Source: Linyphia triangularis
Taxonomy: Eukaryota; Arthropoda; Arachnida; Araneae; Linyphiidae
Assembly (NCBI GenBank): GCA_963978545.1
Contig: OZ021731.1
Coordinates: 58,794,773 to 58,858,772 of the forward strand
DNA length: 64,000 nt
Direction of reading: 5' to 3'
Position numbers and translations under genes: made by a program. Under the pieces are notes generated by a model that was not told where the DNA came from, ran no database searches, and was given only the letters and a program-made list of their open reading frames with translations. Positions 35,560 to 47,915 of the stretch are shown piece by piece. Each line of letters starts with the position of its first letter. The first letter of the stretch is position 1.

Positions 35560-36200
35560 CGTTGAGGTGTTGTGTTAAAATTCGGATGCATTTCGGTCTG
35601 CGTTAAAACAGGGATGCATTTTCGGTACCTAATGTTGTAAGAATGTCGGTGGAGTTTTCCAGAAGCTCTTTAAGTGCCAAAACAATTATTCTTTCAGAAT
35701 CGTACATGAGCACCGGTTATACAGATTATTACATTACAGTAGTTAGCATACATTTCATTTTGAAAGTAGACTTTGGTCACTTTCTTAGATGAAAGTCATG
35801 CATGGAGTAGCTGGCTATAATAATATTGTTAGATTTTAAACTCAGAAAAACTTAAATAATTTTACTTTTGGATTTATTTTCATGACTTTGCTGTTCGTAT
35901 GTTAACTTTTTTCCTCATTCGTTTGTCATTTGCTTAGCTTTTCCGTAGCTCGTAGTTAACACTCGTTATTCCTTCGTCGTATTGTCATCTTAAGTAGTTC
36001 ATCCTTTCATTGTTCGATATTTGTAGTTTGTTTGTCTTGATACCTTTATTCGTTTTTAACCCATAATTCCCACCTTCATTTACCATTCTTTCGTCATTAA
36101 TTTATCGTTCTTTTATCGGTCGATCGTCAAATGGCCTAGTTCATTGGTGAAGTTCATTCTTTCAACTACATAAGAATGAAATAACAATCAAAGAGCGATA
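35560..36200. other. Spacer, nothing recognised
   Basis: AT-rich sequence with T-rich runs. No supported gene. Confidence 0.45.
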
Positions 36201-36205
36201 TTAAA

Positions 36206-36850
36206 AAAATGAATTAAATATCACCCAATAGCAAAAAAAGAAGCCATCGTACAGAACTTAATTTGCCTGCAGAACCAAACACCAAGATCTTTCCCATCTT
36301 CTAGCCTGATAAACCGGATTAACCTACCTCCTCTTCTTCTTCCTCCTTCTTAAACATATTGTTTGTTTATTACTTTAATTCTCCAAAAATATATTCAATA
36401 TCACCTAATAACGTAAAACCACCGTACCCACACAGATCGCACTTCCAAAGTTCATACTCCCATCCAACTTGACATTTCCCCTCTTCCAGCATACAAACCC
36501 TATCAATCTATTTCCCATCCCTTTTAAATAATTTGAGGGTTTATTACTTTAATTCTCAAGAGTACGTTCAATATCACCAGCCTTACCCACTGTGAGTTCA
36601 CAATACCACCAGAATAAAAACCTACCCAGACTTTTCCCACCTTCCGGCATCGATTCCCAATCGACCTATATATCAAACCTGTGAAGCAAGATGAAGCATT
36701 ATTGTTTTAATTCTCAAAAAAAAAAAGAATTCAATATCGCCTAACAGCTTACCAACCGAATTCACACTTCCACCAGGACCAAATCCAGCCAATTTCCCAT
36801 CTTCCAGCACAGGAACTCGATCAACCCATCTCCCATTCCCTCCTAAGCAA
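36206..36850. repeat. Degenerate tandem repeat, 163-181-bp unit, four units
   Basis: TTCAATATCACC-type word recurs at about 36217, 36398, 36571 and 36734, each preceded in three units by TTTAATTCTC and followed by TTTCCCATCTTCCAGCA-like and TCAATC..TCTCCCAT words. Units are well diverged. The plus strand is pyrimidine- and A-rich. No protein reading runs across the units. Confidence 0.78.
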
Positions 36851-37435
36851 GCTGATGATGGATGACGTCTAATAACTGTTTCTCATTTGTTCACGACTCT
36901 TTTAATGGTTTTCTCTGCTACAGAGCCATTTCTACCAACATCTCTACATATACGCACAGCAAGCTGGACTGTTTCCATCGCCAAACCACTTGGCCAAGCA
37001 GACTTAGATTGTTGTTTCAGGAAGTAATTAATTTACAAGAGCGCCTTTTGCCTATCCGAGAAGGTTTCCAGAGAGAAAGAGCTGCTTTTGCCTTTTAATT
37101 ACAGAAACTGTTAACGTCTCCTTTGAGTAATTGGATGAAGGTGTTATTACATGGTCCGGAGACGGAAGTCGTATGTAAAACATGGGATCCTATGAATAAA
37201 TACGTTTAGGATATAATTAAGTTTCTTCTTTGTAATATTGTAGCTGTCCTTTTGGTGGGAAAGAATTTCTATTTAATATCTGAAATGAGTTTTAATTTGC
37301 GAGGAAATTACCTGATGGTAGAATGCGAGGGTCTGGAATGGGTTTTGTTTTAAGGTTGTGTTGTGAGAGTTGGAATCAAATTGAAAGGCTTTTGATCAAG
37401 AGTGTAAACTCCGCCATATTGTTTAAACTAACTGA

Positions 37436-37740
37436 ATACCCGTGCTTTGCTACAAAATTTTACCATGTGCAATTTAGTATTCAAGACATTCATGGATTTA
37501 TGATATTGCGATATTCCATTTGAGGAACATTCCAACCCCTTCAAATTAGTTAATCGAGATCAGAATAGCTTACTTTTTCTATGTGTGTCATTGTTGACAT
37601 TTATGCCAAGTTTCAGAGCTGTGACTGTATTGAAAGTGGAACATTACATATATTCCTCGTTGAGAACATTTCGACTATTTTTTTTAGTCCTTAAAATTAG
37701 TTAATCGATATCGAAATCTATATTTTCAAAAATATATAGG
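37436..37740. repeat. Dispersed repeat R3, copy with CCCGTGCTTTGCTAC start
   Basis: Begins ATACCCGTGCTTTGCTAC, a start common to several arthropod retroelement tails. It contains AGTTAATCGAGATCAGAATA, GCTTACTTTTTCTATGTG, GTTGACATTTATGCCAA and TTCAGAGCTGTGACTGTATT. Related fragments occur at 22085-22215 and 44855-45080. Confidence 0.5.
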
Positions 37741-37744
37741 GAAG

Positions 37745-40065
37745 ACCAGGTCTAGAAGTAACAGGGTTTATTTGTAACAAACCCAATAACATTTGCTATG
37801 ATGACCATAAAACGATACCATCAAATATTGAACGCCCTTTTAAATTTGGAACTTAGTTGTTTTTTGACGAGGTAAGTAATTTTTTAATTCTTCAGAACTT
37901 TTGAAATTGCATGTAGATAACTACAATTAATCGCACAAACAAAATGCCATTTTAAAAGACTGTTTACAAATATGGAAGCAACGCCTTTATTAGAAAAATC
38001 GAGTTCTACGAACTCGTGATATAGTGTTTTGAAAATGGAGACAACGTTTGGGCTCAGTTGTAACAAAATTTTTTTACCCACAGTTGTAAAATGTTACAAC
38101 TAGGATAATAGAAGGAAAAATCAAAAGCAACATCAACCTGATAGTGAATCTGAAGTGGACGAAACCTGCACTCGTAGAAAATCATTACTTGTCTGTCGTC
38201 AGAATTGTGATTCTAATAACCTATGTAGAAGAGGATATTAATTGGATATAATTGCCCACCCAAGAAGGTAAATAAAGCTATTTCTTTTAATGTTATCTCA
38301 TATTTTAAACCATGTTACGATATGCCCATGTAGCTGTTACAACTTGCACTGTAATCAAGATTAGTTATAGCATTTTTCTTACGCAAGAAAAAAAATTTCT
38401 TCAAAATTCTTCTTGTCAAAAATTATACTCAAGTATATCAATAGGAAAATAAAAGAAAATTCAGTCGTTCTTCTAGCATACGAACCATTCCAAAATCAGT
38501 TGTGCTTCAGATGCTGCAGTTAAATATGTAAAAAAGTGTTAGACCTATGTATAACCTTTAAAATTTTAATAAGTAATTCGATTTAAAGAATAAATATAGA
38601 ATTCTATAGTATATATATTTAAAATATTGTATAAAAATATATCTTTAATAAACGCGTTTTTATTATAGGCGAAACCGTTTTTACCATAGTTTGATCAATT
38701 CACTTTTATTTGAAAATAAAGGGAAATTAAGATGAAATAAAAAAAAAAACAATTAAAAAAAACAAAAAAACAACAACGAATCAACTGGATATTTAATTAC
38801 TGAATTTGAATAACTGTAACTCATCAGAGATCTGTTGATATTCAAACCAATATTTTACTTTTTATAACTTCTGCAAATTTGAATACAATCCTGTCATGTT
38901 TTTTACTTTCCTCGCGCATTTTTTGTTACGTTTTTACAAAATTAAAGTTTTTGAGTTTTTCTATATAGTCCTATGTCAATTTATTTTCAATTTGTGTGAA
39001 AAAAAATCCTAGCTGTTTAATTATAAGCACAAAAGAATGGATAAATAGAATAACAAATTCAGCAGGGTTCTCAATCTAATCATGCTAAATTCAGTTCGAC
39101 TTTGAAGATGTAGCCGCACAAATAAGGAAAATAAAGACGAGCGATAAAAAGAAGAACGGAAAGAGTTTAATAACGTGTGACAAATACTTACCAAATAACG
39201 TGGAATTTATTGCGCAGAAGCAAAGCGTTTATAACGCGCGGATAAGCCTATTCAGACCACAATCTGCGGTGGAAAATGGCCTCTTTGTTCGATTTTCCCG
39301 CCAAAAACTCTCTTCTCGCTTAATGACGTGGAAGTATTTAATCTTACTTCATTGGCTGCAGAGAACAAAGGGCGAACTCAAAATTTATCGTCTGCAAGTA
39401 AAACGAAGAAGTGAAGAATATTAAGGCGAGAATAAAAAAGAAATAATCTTAATCGAACTACTCAACACTAAGATTTTCACCAATATTTTAATCTCTAATA
39501 GCCAAGTTAAAAGGACTTTTTAATCCCATTGTGCTTTTGGAAAGTTTATTTTTGTTCCAGGAGTGAAAGAAAGACTTGGGAAGTTTTTGCAGCTTAGCGG
39601 AGGATTTTAAAGTGGTTCTTTAATCGATAGGGATTTAATCTCTTTTTCTTTCCTTATTTTTCTATTCTTCGGCTAATTCGTTCTCCTATCGTTATGGGCT
39701 TTAAGCCGGCCATTTTCACACCATTACTGAGCATAAAGAACTGAATTACGTTTTTTTTTTTTTTTTTCTTCTTTTTTTTTCTAAATAGAATGTAATGTAT
39801 ATTAGTTTTTAATAGAATAGAAACTGATAGATCGTGTTAGAAGTAAAAGTATGTAAAAGTTATAAAATTCATATTAATTAAATTACACTTATACAATCAA
39901 ACGCGAAACCACTTAACATGAAATCCAGTTTTACGCAAAGTAAAAGCAGTTCGCCGTACTGAAAACTTAATGTTAATTTGTTCATTTAACTTGAAATTCG
40001 GTCAACACAAACAATTTCGGGGGCCCTATCGACTTGGCGTTAACGGGATTTGACTGTAATATTTT
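37745..40065. other. AT-rich spacer, GC-richer patch at 39190-39420
   Basis: Mostly AT-rich with no supported gene. At 39190-39420 composition rises and a 74-codon plus-strand frame is open (39200-39424). It includes TTCATTGGCTGCAGAG (inverted CCAAT) and AGAACAAAGG. It could be regulatory. A short TTTTTCTT/AAGAAAAA hairpin lies near 38375. Confidence 0.4.
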
Positions 40066-40070
40066 TGTTT

Positions 40071-40370
40071 GACTGAGAGGTGGCTACATGTTAAGGCACC
40101 CCATTGAGCATTATTCTGATTTTTTTAAAATAGAATGTAAAGAAATGCTAGTAGATCATGAACCAAGTGGTCTTCCGGGGCGAAAATGGCCTGAACTGTT
40201 GAAAAATCGACTTTGAATGAGTTGAATGAAATCCGATTGACAAATATGTTATTACTTACCGAATAATTTTTAATTTGGTAACCCTCTCGTTTTCAATGGG
40301 AAAGGTTTCAGATAATTCAGATATCTTGCGAAGTATTACTTGCGTCTTTTAAAAGCATGGGTGCTAGGAA
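40071..40370. mobile_element. Single-arm copy of foldback family R2
   Basis: Starts GACTGAGAGGTGGC and matches one arm of the foldback at 47916-48813: CATTATTCTGA, AGTAGATCATGAA, GAAAATGGCC, AATCGACTTTGAATGAGTTG, AATCCGATTG and ACTTGCGTCTTTTAAAAG. The opposite arm is absent. Confidence 0.6.
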
Positions 40371-40955
40371 GGCGCAAAGAAGAGGGGGTTGGGGTGCACT
40401 TGCATTCCCCCTGAATTTTGAAAATGAAAAGTAGAGAAAAGTGTTATTATTTACCGGAAAAAAGAAGTATGATATAGTTTTAAAATATTTAATGTATGAG
40501 AAATTTAATACATAACTGTTAACTATTATTCCATTAAGATATACAATTGAAGGTTAAGAAAAAAAAAAAATAACAGCATTACACCTTCTTGGGTACCATT
40601 GCACCCCCCCCCCCCTCCCTATAATTCTTCCGGCGCTCATGAACAGGTGCAGGAGAGTCATTTTTGTGTAATTCTATTTCATTTCCACACAGACCCAGGA
40701 GGTAGAAATAGTCCTGTGCGCTTTTTTTATAGTGCTGTCGCCAGTAGCCCTAGTGCACTGTTAAAAGAAGTCAGAAACTTCTATATCTAAGCTCTCCTCC
40801 TTATCACCATCATTCAATCCATATGAATCTTTTACAGTTAAAAAATTATCTAGTAATATATCATTACCAAACGACTATTTTAAATCCAAATCAATAATTT
40901 GCATACCTAATGTCCATTATCCTGTCTAAACGTAATGTCCATCATCCAATACTAA
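40370..40955. other. Spacer with C12 tract
   Basis: AT-rich apart from a C12 run at 40604-40615. No supported gene. Confidence 0.45.
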
Positions 40956-40959
40956 TGAG

Positions 40960-41757
40960 GTCTCCATCATAATCTAAATTCAATATCCATCATCCAGTCC
41001 AAATCTAATGTACATCGTCCAGACCAAATCCAATGTCAATCGTATGATCCAAATCCTTTGTCCATCATACAGTCTAAATCTTTTGCTAATCTCAAATCTA
41101 AATCTCAAGTCCATTCTCATCAAGTCTAAATCTCTTTCCATCGTCAAGTCTAAATCTCTTTCCATCGTCAAGTCTAAATCTCTTTCCATCGTCAAGTCTA
41201 AATCTCTTTCCATAGTCAAGTCTAAATCTCTTTCCATAGTCAAGTCTAAATCTCTTTCCATTGTCAAGTCTAAATCTTTATTCCATCGTCAAGTCTAAAT
41301 CTTTATTCCATCGTCAAGTCTAAATCTTTATTCCATCGTCAAGTCCAAATCTTTATTCCAACATCAAGTCCAAATCTTTATTCCAACATCAAGTCCAAAT
41401 CTTTATTCCAACATCAAGTCCAAATCTTTATTCCAACATCAAGTCCAAATCTTTATTCCAACATCAAGTCCAAATCTTTATTCCAACATCAAGTCCAAAT
41501 CTTTATTCCAACATCAAGTCCAAATCTTTATTCCAACATCAAGTCCAAATCTTTATTCCAACATCAAGTCCAAATCTTTATTCCAACATCAAGTCCAAAT
41601 CTTTATTCCAACATCAAGTCCAAATCTTTATTCCAACATCAAGTCCAAATCTTTATTCCAACATCAAGTCCAAATCTTTATTCCAACATCAAGTCCAAAT
41701 CTTTATTCCAACATCAAGTCCAAATCTTTATTCCAACATCAAGTCCAAATATTTTGT
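40960..41757. repeat. Evolving minisatellite, degenerate to 24-bp to 25-bp units
   Basis: From about 40960 to 41130 there are degenerate copies of a TCCAAATCTWATGTCCATC type. From 41131 there are six 24-bp units starting TCTCTTTCCATCG. From 41275 there are nineteen 25-bp units, the first three with CTTTATTCCATCGTC and the last sixteen identical in CTTTATTCCAACATC. On the minus strand every 25-bp unit contains AATAAA (TTTATT at 41277-41282 and every 25 bp to 41727-41732). Open frames called here on both strands are artefacts of a 24-bp unit divisible by three. Confidence 0.95.
41277..41732 (-). promoter_or_regulatory. Nineteen tandem AATAAA hexamers
   Basis: Canonical polyadenylation hexamers recur exactly every 25 nt on the minus strand. 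The first in minus-strand order lies about 172 nt after the TAA (frame B) or 144 nt after the TGA (frame A) of the candidate terminal exon. Whether any is used is unknown. A required downstream U/GU-rich element would have to be supplied by the repeat or by sequence beyond it. Confidence 0.35.
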
Positions 41758-41875
41758 CTTTGTGAAGTCTAAATCCATTACCCAATCCGAATCCCAAATC
41801 CGATGTCCATTTCTGGTCTGACTTCTTTTGTTCTTTTCAAATCGAATGTCCGTATTCTTTCCATCCACAATTAAA

Positions 41876-41952
41876 TCAGAGAAGTCTTTCCTCGATCTTA
41901 GACTTAGATGAGGCGCTCCTCGTTGTCAGACCAGATGATGATCCGCTGATTG
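41876..41952 (-). CDS. Candidate terminal coding exon
   Basis: On the minus strand a good acceptor (TATTTGTTTTACAG) is followed by GC-richer sequence open in two frames. One (frame B, continuing phase 2 of the upstream exon) reads NQRIIIWSDNEERLI and stops at TAA 41904-41906. The other (frame A) reads ISGSSSGLTTRSASSKSK and then IEERLL, stopping at TGA 41876-41878. The protein is not recognised. Nineteen AATAAA hexamers lie just downstream. Upstream exons beyond 42739 were not found, so this is a partial gene model or a chance arrangement. Confidence 0.38.
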
Positions 41953-42044
41953 CTGTAAAACAAATAGCAATTAGTCATTGTATATATTTGCCATTTCGAA
42001 TTTTTAATATTTAGATTAATCTTTCTAGTAAGCACCTTTCAAAG

Positions 42045-42048
<4 letters not shown>

Positions 42049-42079
<31 letters not shown>
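42049..42079. repeat. A31 homopolymer
   Basis: Thirty-one consecutive A. Similar runs occur at 51164-51198 (A35) and 53962-53994 (A33). They may be old retroposon tails. No flanking duplication was identified here. Confidence 0.9.
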
Positions 42080-42081
<2 letters not shown>

Positions 42082-42668
42082 ACTATACTTTAGAAATATT
42101 TGAGAAACAAAATTGATAGCTTCAGTGGAAAAAATAAGCTCTGCTTAAAGATATAAATTTTATTGCACTATAACGAAGTAGGATGTTATATTTAGTTGTG
42201 TAAAATATTCTTGCTTTACAAAGAAAGGCATCTTAGTTATATTTATTAAAATATCAATAGGATAATTTAGCGTTTAAAATTTAAAAATTAATATCAGTTT
42301 ATCGAATTCAACTAATCTAAAATAAAATCGTAATCATAAAGGGCAACGTCTAATTTCAGCAAAAGGCTGAAATGATTATTGATAGGCTCATTCTTCAGAC
42401 ATTCACAGAACATGTTAGGAATTCAATATAAATCATTGTATATGGAAAGTAGTTTTAATAAGTTAATTAATATTTAAACTGCAAAAATGTAGAAAATTAT
42501 TCGTTCATGTTTAATTCAAACTGGTATTATTAACTGAAATGAATTAAAATTGACTTGATCTATATCATTGTGAAATACATTAGTTTAATTTAACATTAGT
42601 TTTGCATATTGGTTTAACACACAACTTAAACGTGTTTTTTGTGTGTGTTTTTAAGAATAATTTCTTAC

Positions 42669-42739
42669 CCTGGACTGCAATCCACAATGGTGATCCTCGA
42701 GGGACGTTGAGGTTTAGGCAGTTCCGAAGAACTGGAAAA
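42669..42739 (-). CDS. Candidate 71-nt internal coding exon
   Basis: Minus strand: acceptor TTGTTTCGCAG, a 71-nt exon of about 50% G+C in AT-rich surroundings, then donor CCAGG|GTAAGA. Frame B reads FSSSSELPKPQRPSRITIVD then CSPG and joins in phase to the 41952 exon. Frame A (PVLRNCLNLNVPRGSPLW...) also joins. The intron would be 716 nt. Two open frames mean the correct one is undecided. Frame B has the more protein-like, charged C-terminus. Confidence 0.38.
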
Positions 42740-42779
42740 CTGCGAAACAAGTAACATATTATAAACATGCAACACCTGC

Positions 42780-44565
42780 ATTACAGATATTAGTTATATT
42801 ATTAATATTTTACATGTTAGAGAAATCATACACTAGTTACATCGAAATTATTATCTACGCTAAATTTGTGTTAATAATTTTCTTCAGAGCTTAAAACAAA
42901 TACGAACGTTACAAATATCTGGAAACAAAAAACGCACACTTACAGTTCAAGAAGCTAAAGTAAGGGAAACTATATTAATCCATTAATTTTTAATGAAAGC
43001 TTTTATATATTTTTCGCTGAAATATTGAATTAGTTTTACATTAGATTTGAATCTACTTCGATCTGTATTGAGTGAAGTAATTTCTCTTTAAACTTAACAA
43101 AGTGAAACTACCTACAGGTAACAGTCATTTTGGAATATGGCCCAAAATAATTATATCTTTACCAACTACTTAAATATATCTGAAGTTTTAGTTGTTAGAA
43201 ATGTGTGTGCATATTGACCTCTGTTTATTTTCTTATTGGTAAGTCTGATCTCCAATATATATTTCAAATGGCTGAGTGACTTTATAAATTTAAATATAAT
43301 CGCAATTAATATTTGGTGAAGAATAAACTCGTAAACTTTCAAAATGTTTGGTCCATTGACGTGTTCAAAGCCTGATGTCTGTCAAATTCACGAATACGTT
43401 TTCGAAGCGGATTTCAGATAAAACTGGAAACATTGAGCTGTACAATAACACGTCATTTATAAGAAATACCCAGTCATTACTTGAGATGTATTTTTTTTTT
43501 TTTTATCAATGTTTAAAAAATCTATTTCTACTTTTAATATACAAGCCAACAATTTTTTTCAATAGCCCAAATTTAACGTGTATGAAAATTAAAGTATATG
43601 TGTCATTGGCATTTACCAATTTAAATTGTCCAATTCGGAAAGTTAGCAAACTGTAGGATTTAGCCCCAAAACATGGGAAGGAAAATTACTTCAAATTTCC
43701 TTCTAAAGAAGCTTCTCAAAGGTATCCGATTTACCCACTTCGAAAACGGTTCTCAAATCCACTAAATATGGTTTAGAAAAATCTCGAATTATAGCTAATT
43801 TTTATACATTTTTACTTAAATTAATTAGCAAAGATTTTTATAATACTTGGAATTATCTTCAATTGTCTAATGCTGGGAAAGCTAATATCAACAATTCATT
43901 TTTCATTTAAAATAAGCAACTGACTTTTGCACCAACTATCGATTTCCAATTTGTAAGGATTAAAAAAGTACTTACACTTTCCTAAACCTCCTTAAAAAAA
44001 GTCGGATCGACATCTTTTTAAAAAATCAGCAATAAGATTAATCACAAGTAGTTATATAGCTTTTAACGCTGTTTGGTACTTTTTTGAACCTCAGTAAAAT
44101 TTTTTTGAGATATTCGTATCAAAGATAAATCACCAATGAGCTCAGAACCAAAATTTTTACTTTATTCTCTATTGAAAGCATTGTTTAGCACAACAAAGTG
44201 CATGACTTATATTATAAACATATACCATTGTTACTCTATATTGTTAATATGAACTATATTTTAAACTGTTTCCCTTTGTTGTAAGTGTATGTTAAATCAA
44301 ATATAAAGTTAATATCATTTGAATGTAAATTTTTAAATATAATTGTACTCTAAATCATCAAAAATATTAAAATGCACTAGTTATGCATTGATATACTTAA
44401 AAAAGAAAAATTATTTCTGATGTATGGAATTTATTAAAATCCAATGTTGACAATATATACCAGAATCAAACTATACAAAATTGTTGGCAATTTGTTAAAC
44501 TAATGTAGGTCATGGCAATACACCCGCCAAATTCGTCGTACTGCTCGACACTATTTATGCAACTA
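42780..44565. other. AT-rich spacer
   Basis: No supported gene. A strong donor GTAAGTGTG on the minus strand near 42941, with a possible 11-nt microexon (TTTAG|CTTCTTGAACT), is too weak to call. A plus-strand frame at 43375-43656 contains a long phenylalanine run from a T tract. Confidence 0.4.
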
Positions 44566-44569
44566 TCAA

Positions 44570-44775
44570 GTGCTTAATACAGCCACATGATATCAAAACG
44601 TTGTCGTGCAAACTTCTTTCTCCAACCCCACCACATCAATGAGAAGACATTGAATGAGACTTAATGCGCACCATCCCCCATTATCATATACACACACACC
44701 ATATCATGCATACATATTTCTGGTATTTGACGGGAACCAGGACCTAACTCGCGATCTCTGGTGCCTTTAATCTCA
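44570..44775 (-). mobile_element. tRNA-derived SINE, family S2, diverged copy
   Basis: Read on the minus strand it shares GGTGTGTG, AATGGGGGATGGTGCGCAT, TTAAGTCT, AATGTCTTCTC, TTGATGTGGTGGGGTTGG and AGTTTGCAC with the copy at 57334-57660. The tRNA-like 5' region (AGAGATCGCGAGTTAGGTCC, then TGGTTCCCG) is badly eroded. Boundaries are approximate. Confidence 0.65.
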
Positions 44776-44854
44776 GGAGTACCAGATCCATATTGATGGC
44801 AATTAAATTAAATGAAATTAAATTAGATAAATAGTAGTGCCGGCTCAGTACGCA

Positions 44855-45080
44855 TAATCTTTGTTTGAGACTATTTCAATTCAAATTTTCTTTGTGTACT
44901 TGTTGCTGACATTTGAACTAAGAGTGTAGAGTTGTAACTGAGTTGGTGGGACATAAGAATATTCCGTGTTATGGAACACTTCAGTACCTTAAAGCTGGTT
45001 AATCGAGATTGGAATAGCTTACTTTGCTATGCTTGCTCATGTTGGCTTACTTGTTGGCATTTAGAGTTGTCTATATGGGA
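44855..45080. repeat. Dispersed repeat R3, fragment 3
   Basis: Shares TGACATTTGAACTAAG, TTAATCGAGATTGGAATAGC, TTACTTTGCTATG and TGTTGGCATTT with 37436-37740. Confidence 0.45.
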
Positions 45081-47915
45081 AGTTAGAAAAATAGTAATGA
45101 ACTAATGAGTGAAGGCTTTGGCTTTTTTGTATCGAGATCGGCATGAGGATACACTGCTTCAACAGTTAGTTATAAGACAACTATTGTCATAGTCACCCAA
45201 TCATGTAGTGCCAGAAAAGTTCATCCCATTATACAATGAGAAAAAAAAAAGATACTTTGGGATTCAATCCTACTACTTACAACCATTCTAAGTTTTTTTT
45301 ATGGCTAATTGGAACTTTACCATCCGCAGTTTCCAGAGAGTTAAAAAGAAAATTGCTACCATTATTATCCACTCGGAAAGCCAAACCGTGCATTTCTCTG
45401 TTATCAGATACTTTTCGTATCAAGGTCAGTCAGAAGTGAATGTCCACGACCGTTTACTGGGCAAAGAAAATGCTAGCTAGCACAGCACGCCCACAACAAG
45501 ATCGGCGGCCTATGACCTCACCAGTTAGGACCCAGACGTTCTACTGAGCCAATTATTATCGGATGCCGAATCCATACACTTATTTCAACTTTTTTGTTGT
45601 TGTTTCTTGGTCTTCAGAGCAGTTTTTCACCAGAACGAAAGGGCAGGTAATAGTGGGTCGCACTTTTTACAATGCTTTTTTCTGCAGTTGAAGAGAGATC
45701 TAATAAAACATTTGGTCATGGGCTGGTTTTTGTCTATACTGTATCGTCTGTGTTTGTTATTTTTTATTTTTTTATTCGATTCGGATGGTTGTGCAGCTCT
45801 CAACTGTGAAGCAAATTATAGGTAATAATTTTCCGGATCGGCTGTGGATCTTCTCAAGAGCTTATAATCAAGGGAGTAAGGATTGTGGACGATTTTTTTT
45901 TATTGGTGAAATGTTAGCTTATATTTACCTTTTTCATCGTCCAACGCCAGACCGAGGGACTAATGGTGTATTGCCCTGTATGTTTCTAGTTTTCTGGGTT
46001 TCAAAGTAATACTTTTCTACTTGGTATCGCAACTTAAAAACTAGTCAACAGGTTTTCCAATGACTTTCTTGTAAGTAGTGTTTAGCTGCTATCTTCGTAA
46101 GTGCTCAAGACTCCATGTAGTTCAACTCCATCCCCCTCCCCCTTCACCATACGGTTCAGGACTAGTTATTTCATTGTTGTAAATTTAAGTTCTCGTCGAA
46201 GGAATTCAATGATCGTTGAAGTTAAAGACATAAATAGAAGATAGTTACTTAAATTATGCTGTTTTTGAAGAAGGGAAAATTCTAGGAATTTTGCGTTTGT
46301 CCCCAACAATTTTAAACTCTTGTTTTGTTTGCTCTTCTCTTGTAACTATCAATCATTCAAGTTCTGACTGTTTCTCTTAGCTGCTATGCATTTAAACTCT
46401 AACAGTATATTTGTCATCTTCTTTCCTAGTTCAAATGAACAACAGAATAAAATAATTTTTGGATAAGATGGTTTAAACACGCTTCGAATAAATTATTCGA
46501 AAATAAGATAAGTATAAAAATGTTTAAAAAAACGGTTCCTGAAAACTGTGTTCGTGGTGTCTTTTAGATTCCTGATTTTTCCGAATTTCTCTGATTACCA
46601 CTCGGGTGCAGGGAAATTATAAATAAAGTGTATTTTTTCTTGTCTGTTGTAGTCCACAAGTTATACAATTTGGTCATGCATGCTATCGAGGCAAAAAGGA
46701 AATAATCTATTAAACTAAAAGAAATAAATAATAGTTAAATATTTGCTTACAAATGATATTTCCAGGAGTATACAATACAGACATTTAAACTTTTATTCCG
46801 AAGTTTTCTTCTTGGTTTAAAACTACTTTTACATCCACATCCGACTGTAAAATCAACAGCCATATAACTCGATAAACTACCACAACTCCATCTGGTGCCG
46901 AAATTGTTAAGTAAGGTTTATTTTTTTGCATTTTCAGGTATCATTCGCTTATGATCTCAATAGTATGTGTAAAAAATATCGATTGAAAAATTCTTTATCT
47001 GTTCTTGAACGACGTACATAAATAATAATATCTTATAAGAGGCAACTGTTCATCCCCCTCCCCCCCCCTTCTTTCATCATATTTTTTTTTTTTTTGCCAA
47101 ATAATTGCACAAGCATATATATTTTTAAATCCTCTCATCAGTAGCTTTTATATAATACCTTACAAATCGCAATTGATTTTTTATAACAGAAAACAGCGAT
47201 CCTATTTCTAAGCTGTAACTTTAAAAAATCATCTTTTGTTACCAATTCTCCAATATCTCCTTAAACTGAAGTATTTGGCAAGATTCAAGATCAAGACAGA
47301 GTTTCTTCCGTAATGAAAATTTTTTTACTAAAAAAACATACATCATGGTTTTGTACTTAAAGTCTTGTTCAATTAAGCATGTCTATCTTTTTCTTAATTT
47401 CATTAAACCCTTGTCACTAATTGGATTAACCCCGTATCCTTTTACCATGCCACTCACCCATGGCACGTGGGAAAAAAGTTTCAAGAAACACGTGCTTCCA
47501 TCATCTTTCGAGATTATATTTCCGATTCAAGTATTATAAAAAAAAGTGAAGTGAAGTAACGAGATCGTGACGTCACTCAGCGAGAATCGTGTCTGGGTGA
47601 ATTTCATTGAGTAGCTCGGTTATGAATGGATTGATGAAGAATTTTTAAGGCTATTCGATTTCAAAAGGGAAAAAAAGTTAAAGAGGTGTGGTTTTAGAAA
47701 ATGGGAGAATGTAAACATCAAACAAAAAATAAGTTTTTTTAAATTGTCGAGTTTATGGTTCAAATATGGATCTTTTTTGTAGTAGTCCTTGTTGTTTCTT
47801 TCTTTTAGAATGTATTGAGAAAAAAGTTATTCTCAAGAATGAAAAAACTAATGCACTCTTTTAAACTTATTTAAGATTGTTTGAAAATTGGGCAATGATG
47901 CACTTTAATTATAAT
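45081..47915. other. Mostly spacer, no supported gene
   Basis: At 45618-45646 a 29-nt segment is bounded by a strong acceptor (TTTCTTGGTCTTCAG) and donor (GGGCAG|GTAATA), a possible microexon without context. Near 45470-45560 a tRNA-like minus-strand patch (TTGGCTCAGTAGAACGTC) may be an old SINE. Two CACGTG E-boxes lie near 47464 and 47490, and a CRE palindrome TGACGTCA at 47568-47575. Confidence 0.35.

Noticed and set aside
40980..41298. Repetitive TMERDLDL-type protein on one strand and SKSLSIV-type on the other
   Set aside because: Both arise from a 24-bp minisatellite unit (divisible by three). Openness ends when the unit becomes 25 bp.
40960..41757. CRISPR-like array
   Set aside because: Units abut with no variable spacers. 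It is a minisatellite in an animal genome.
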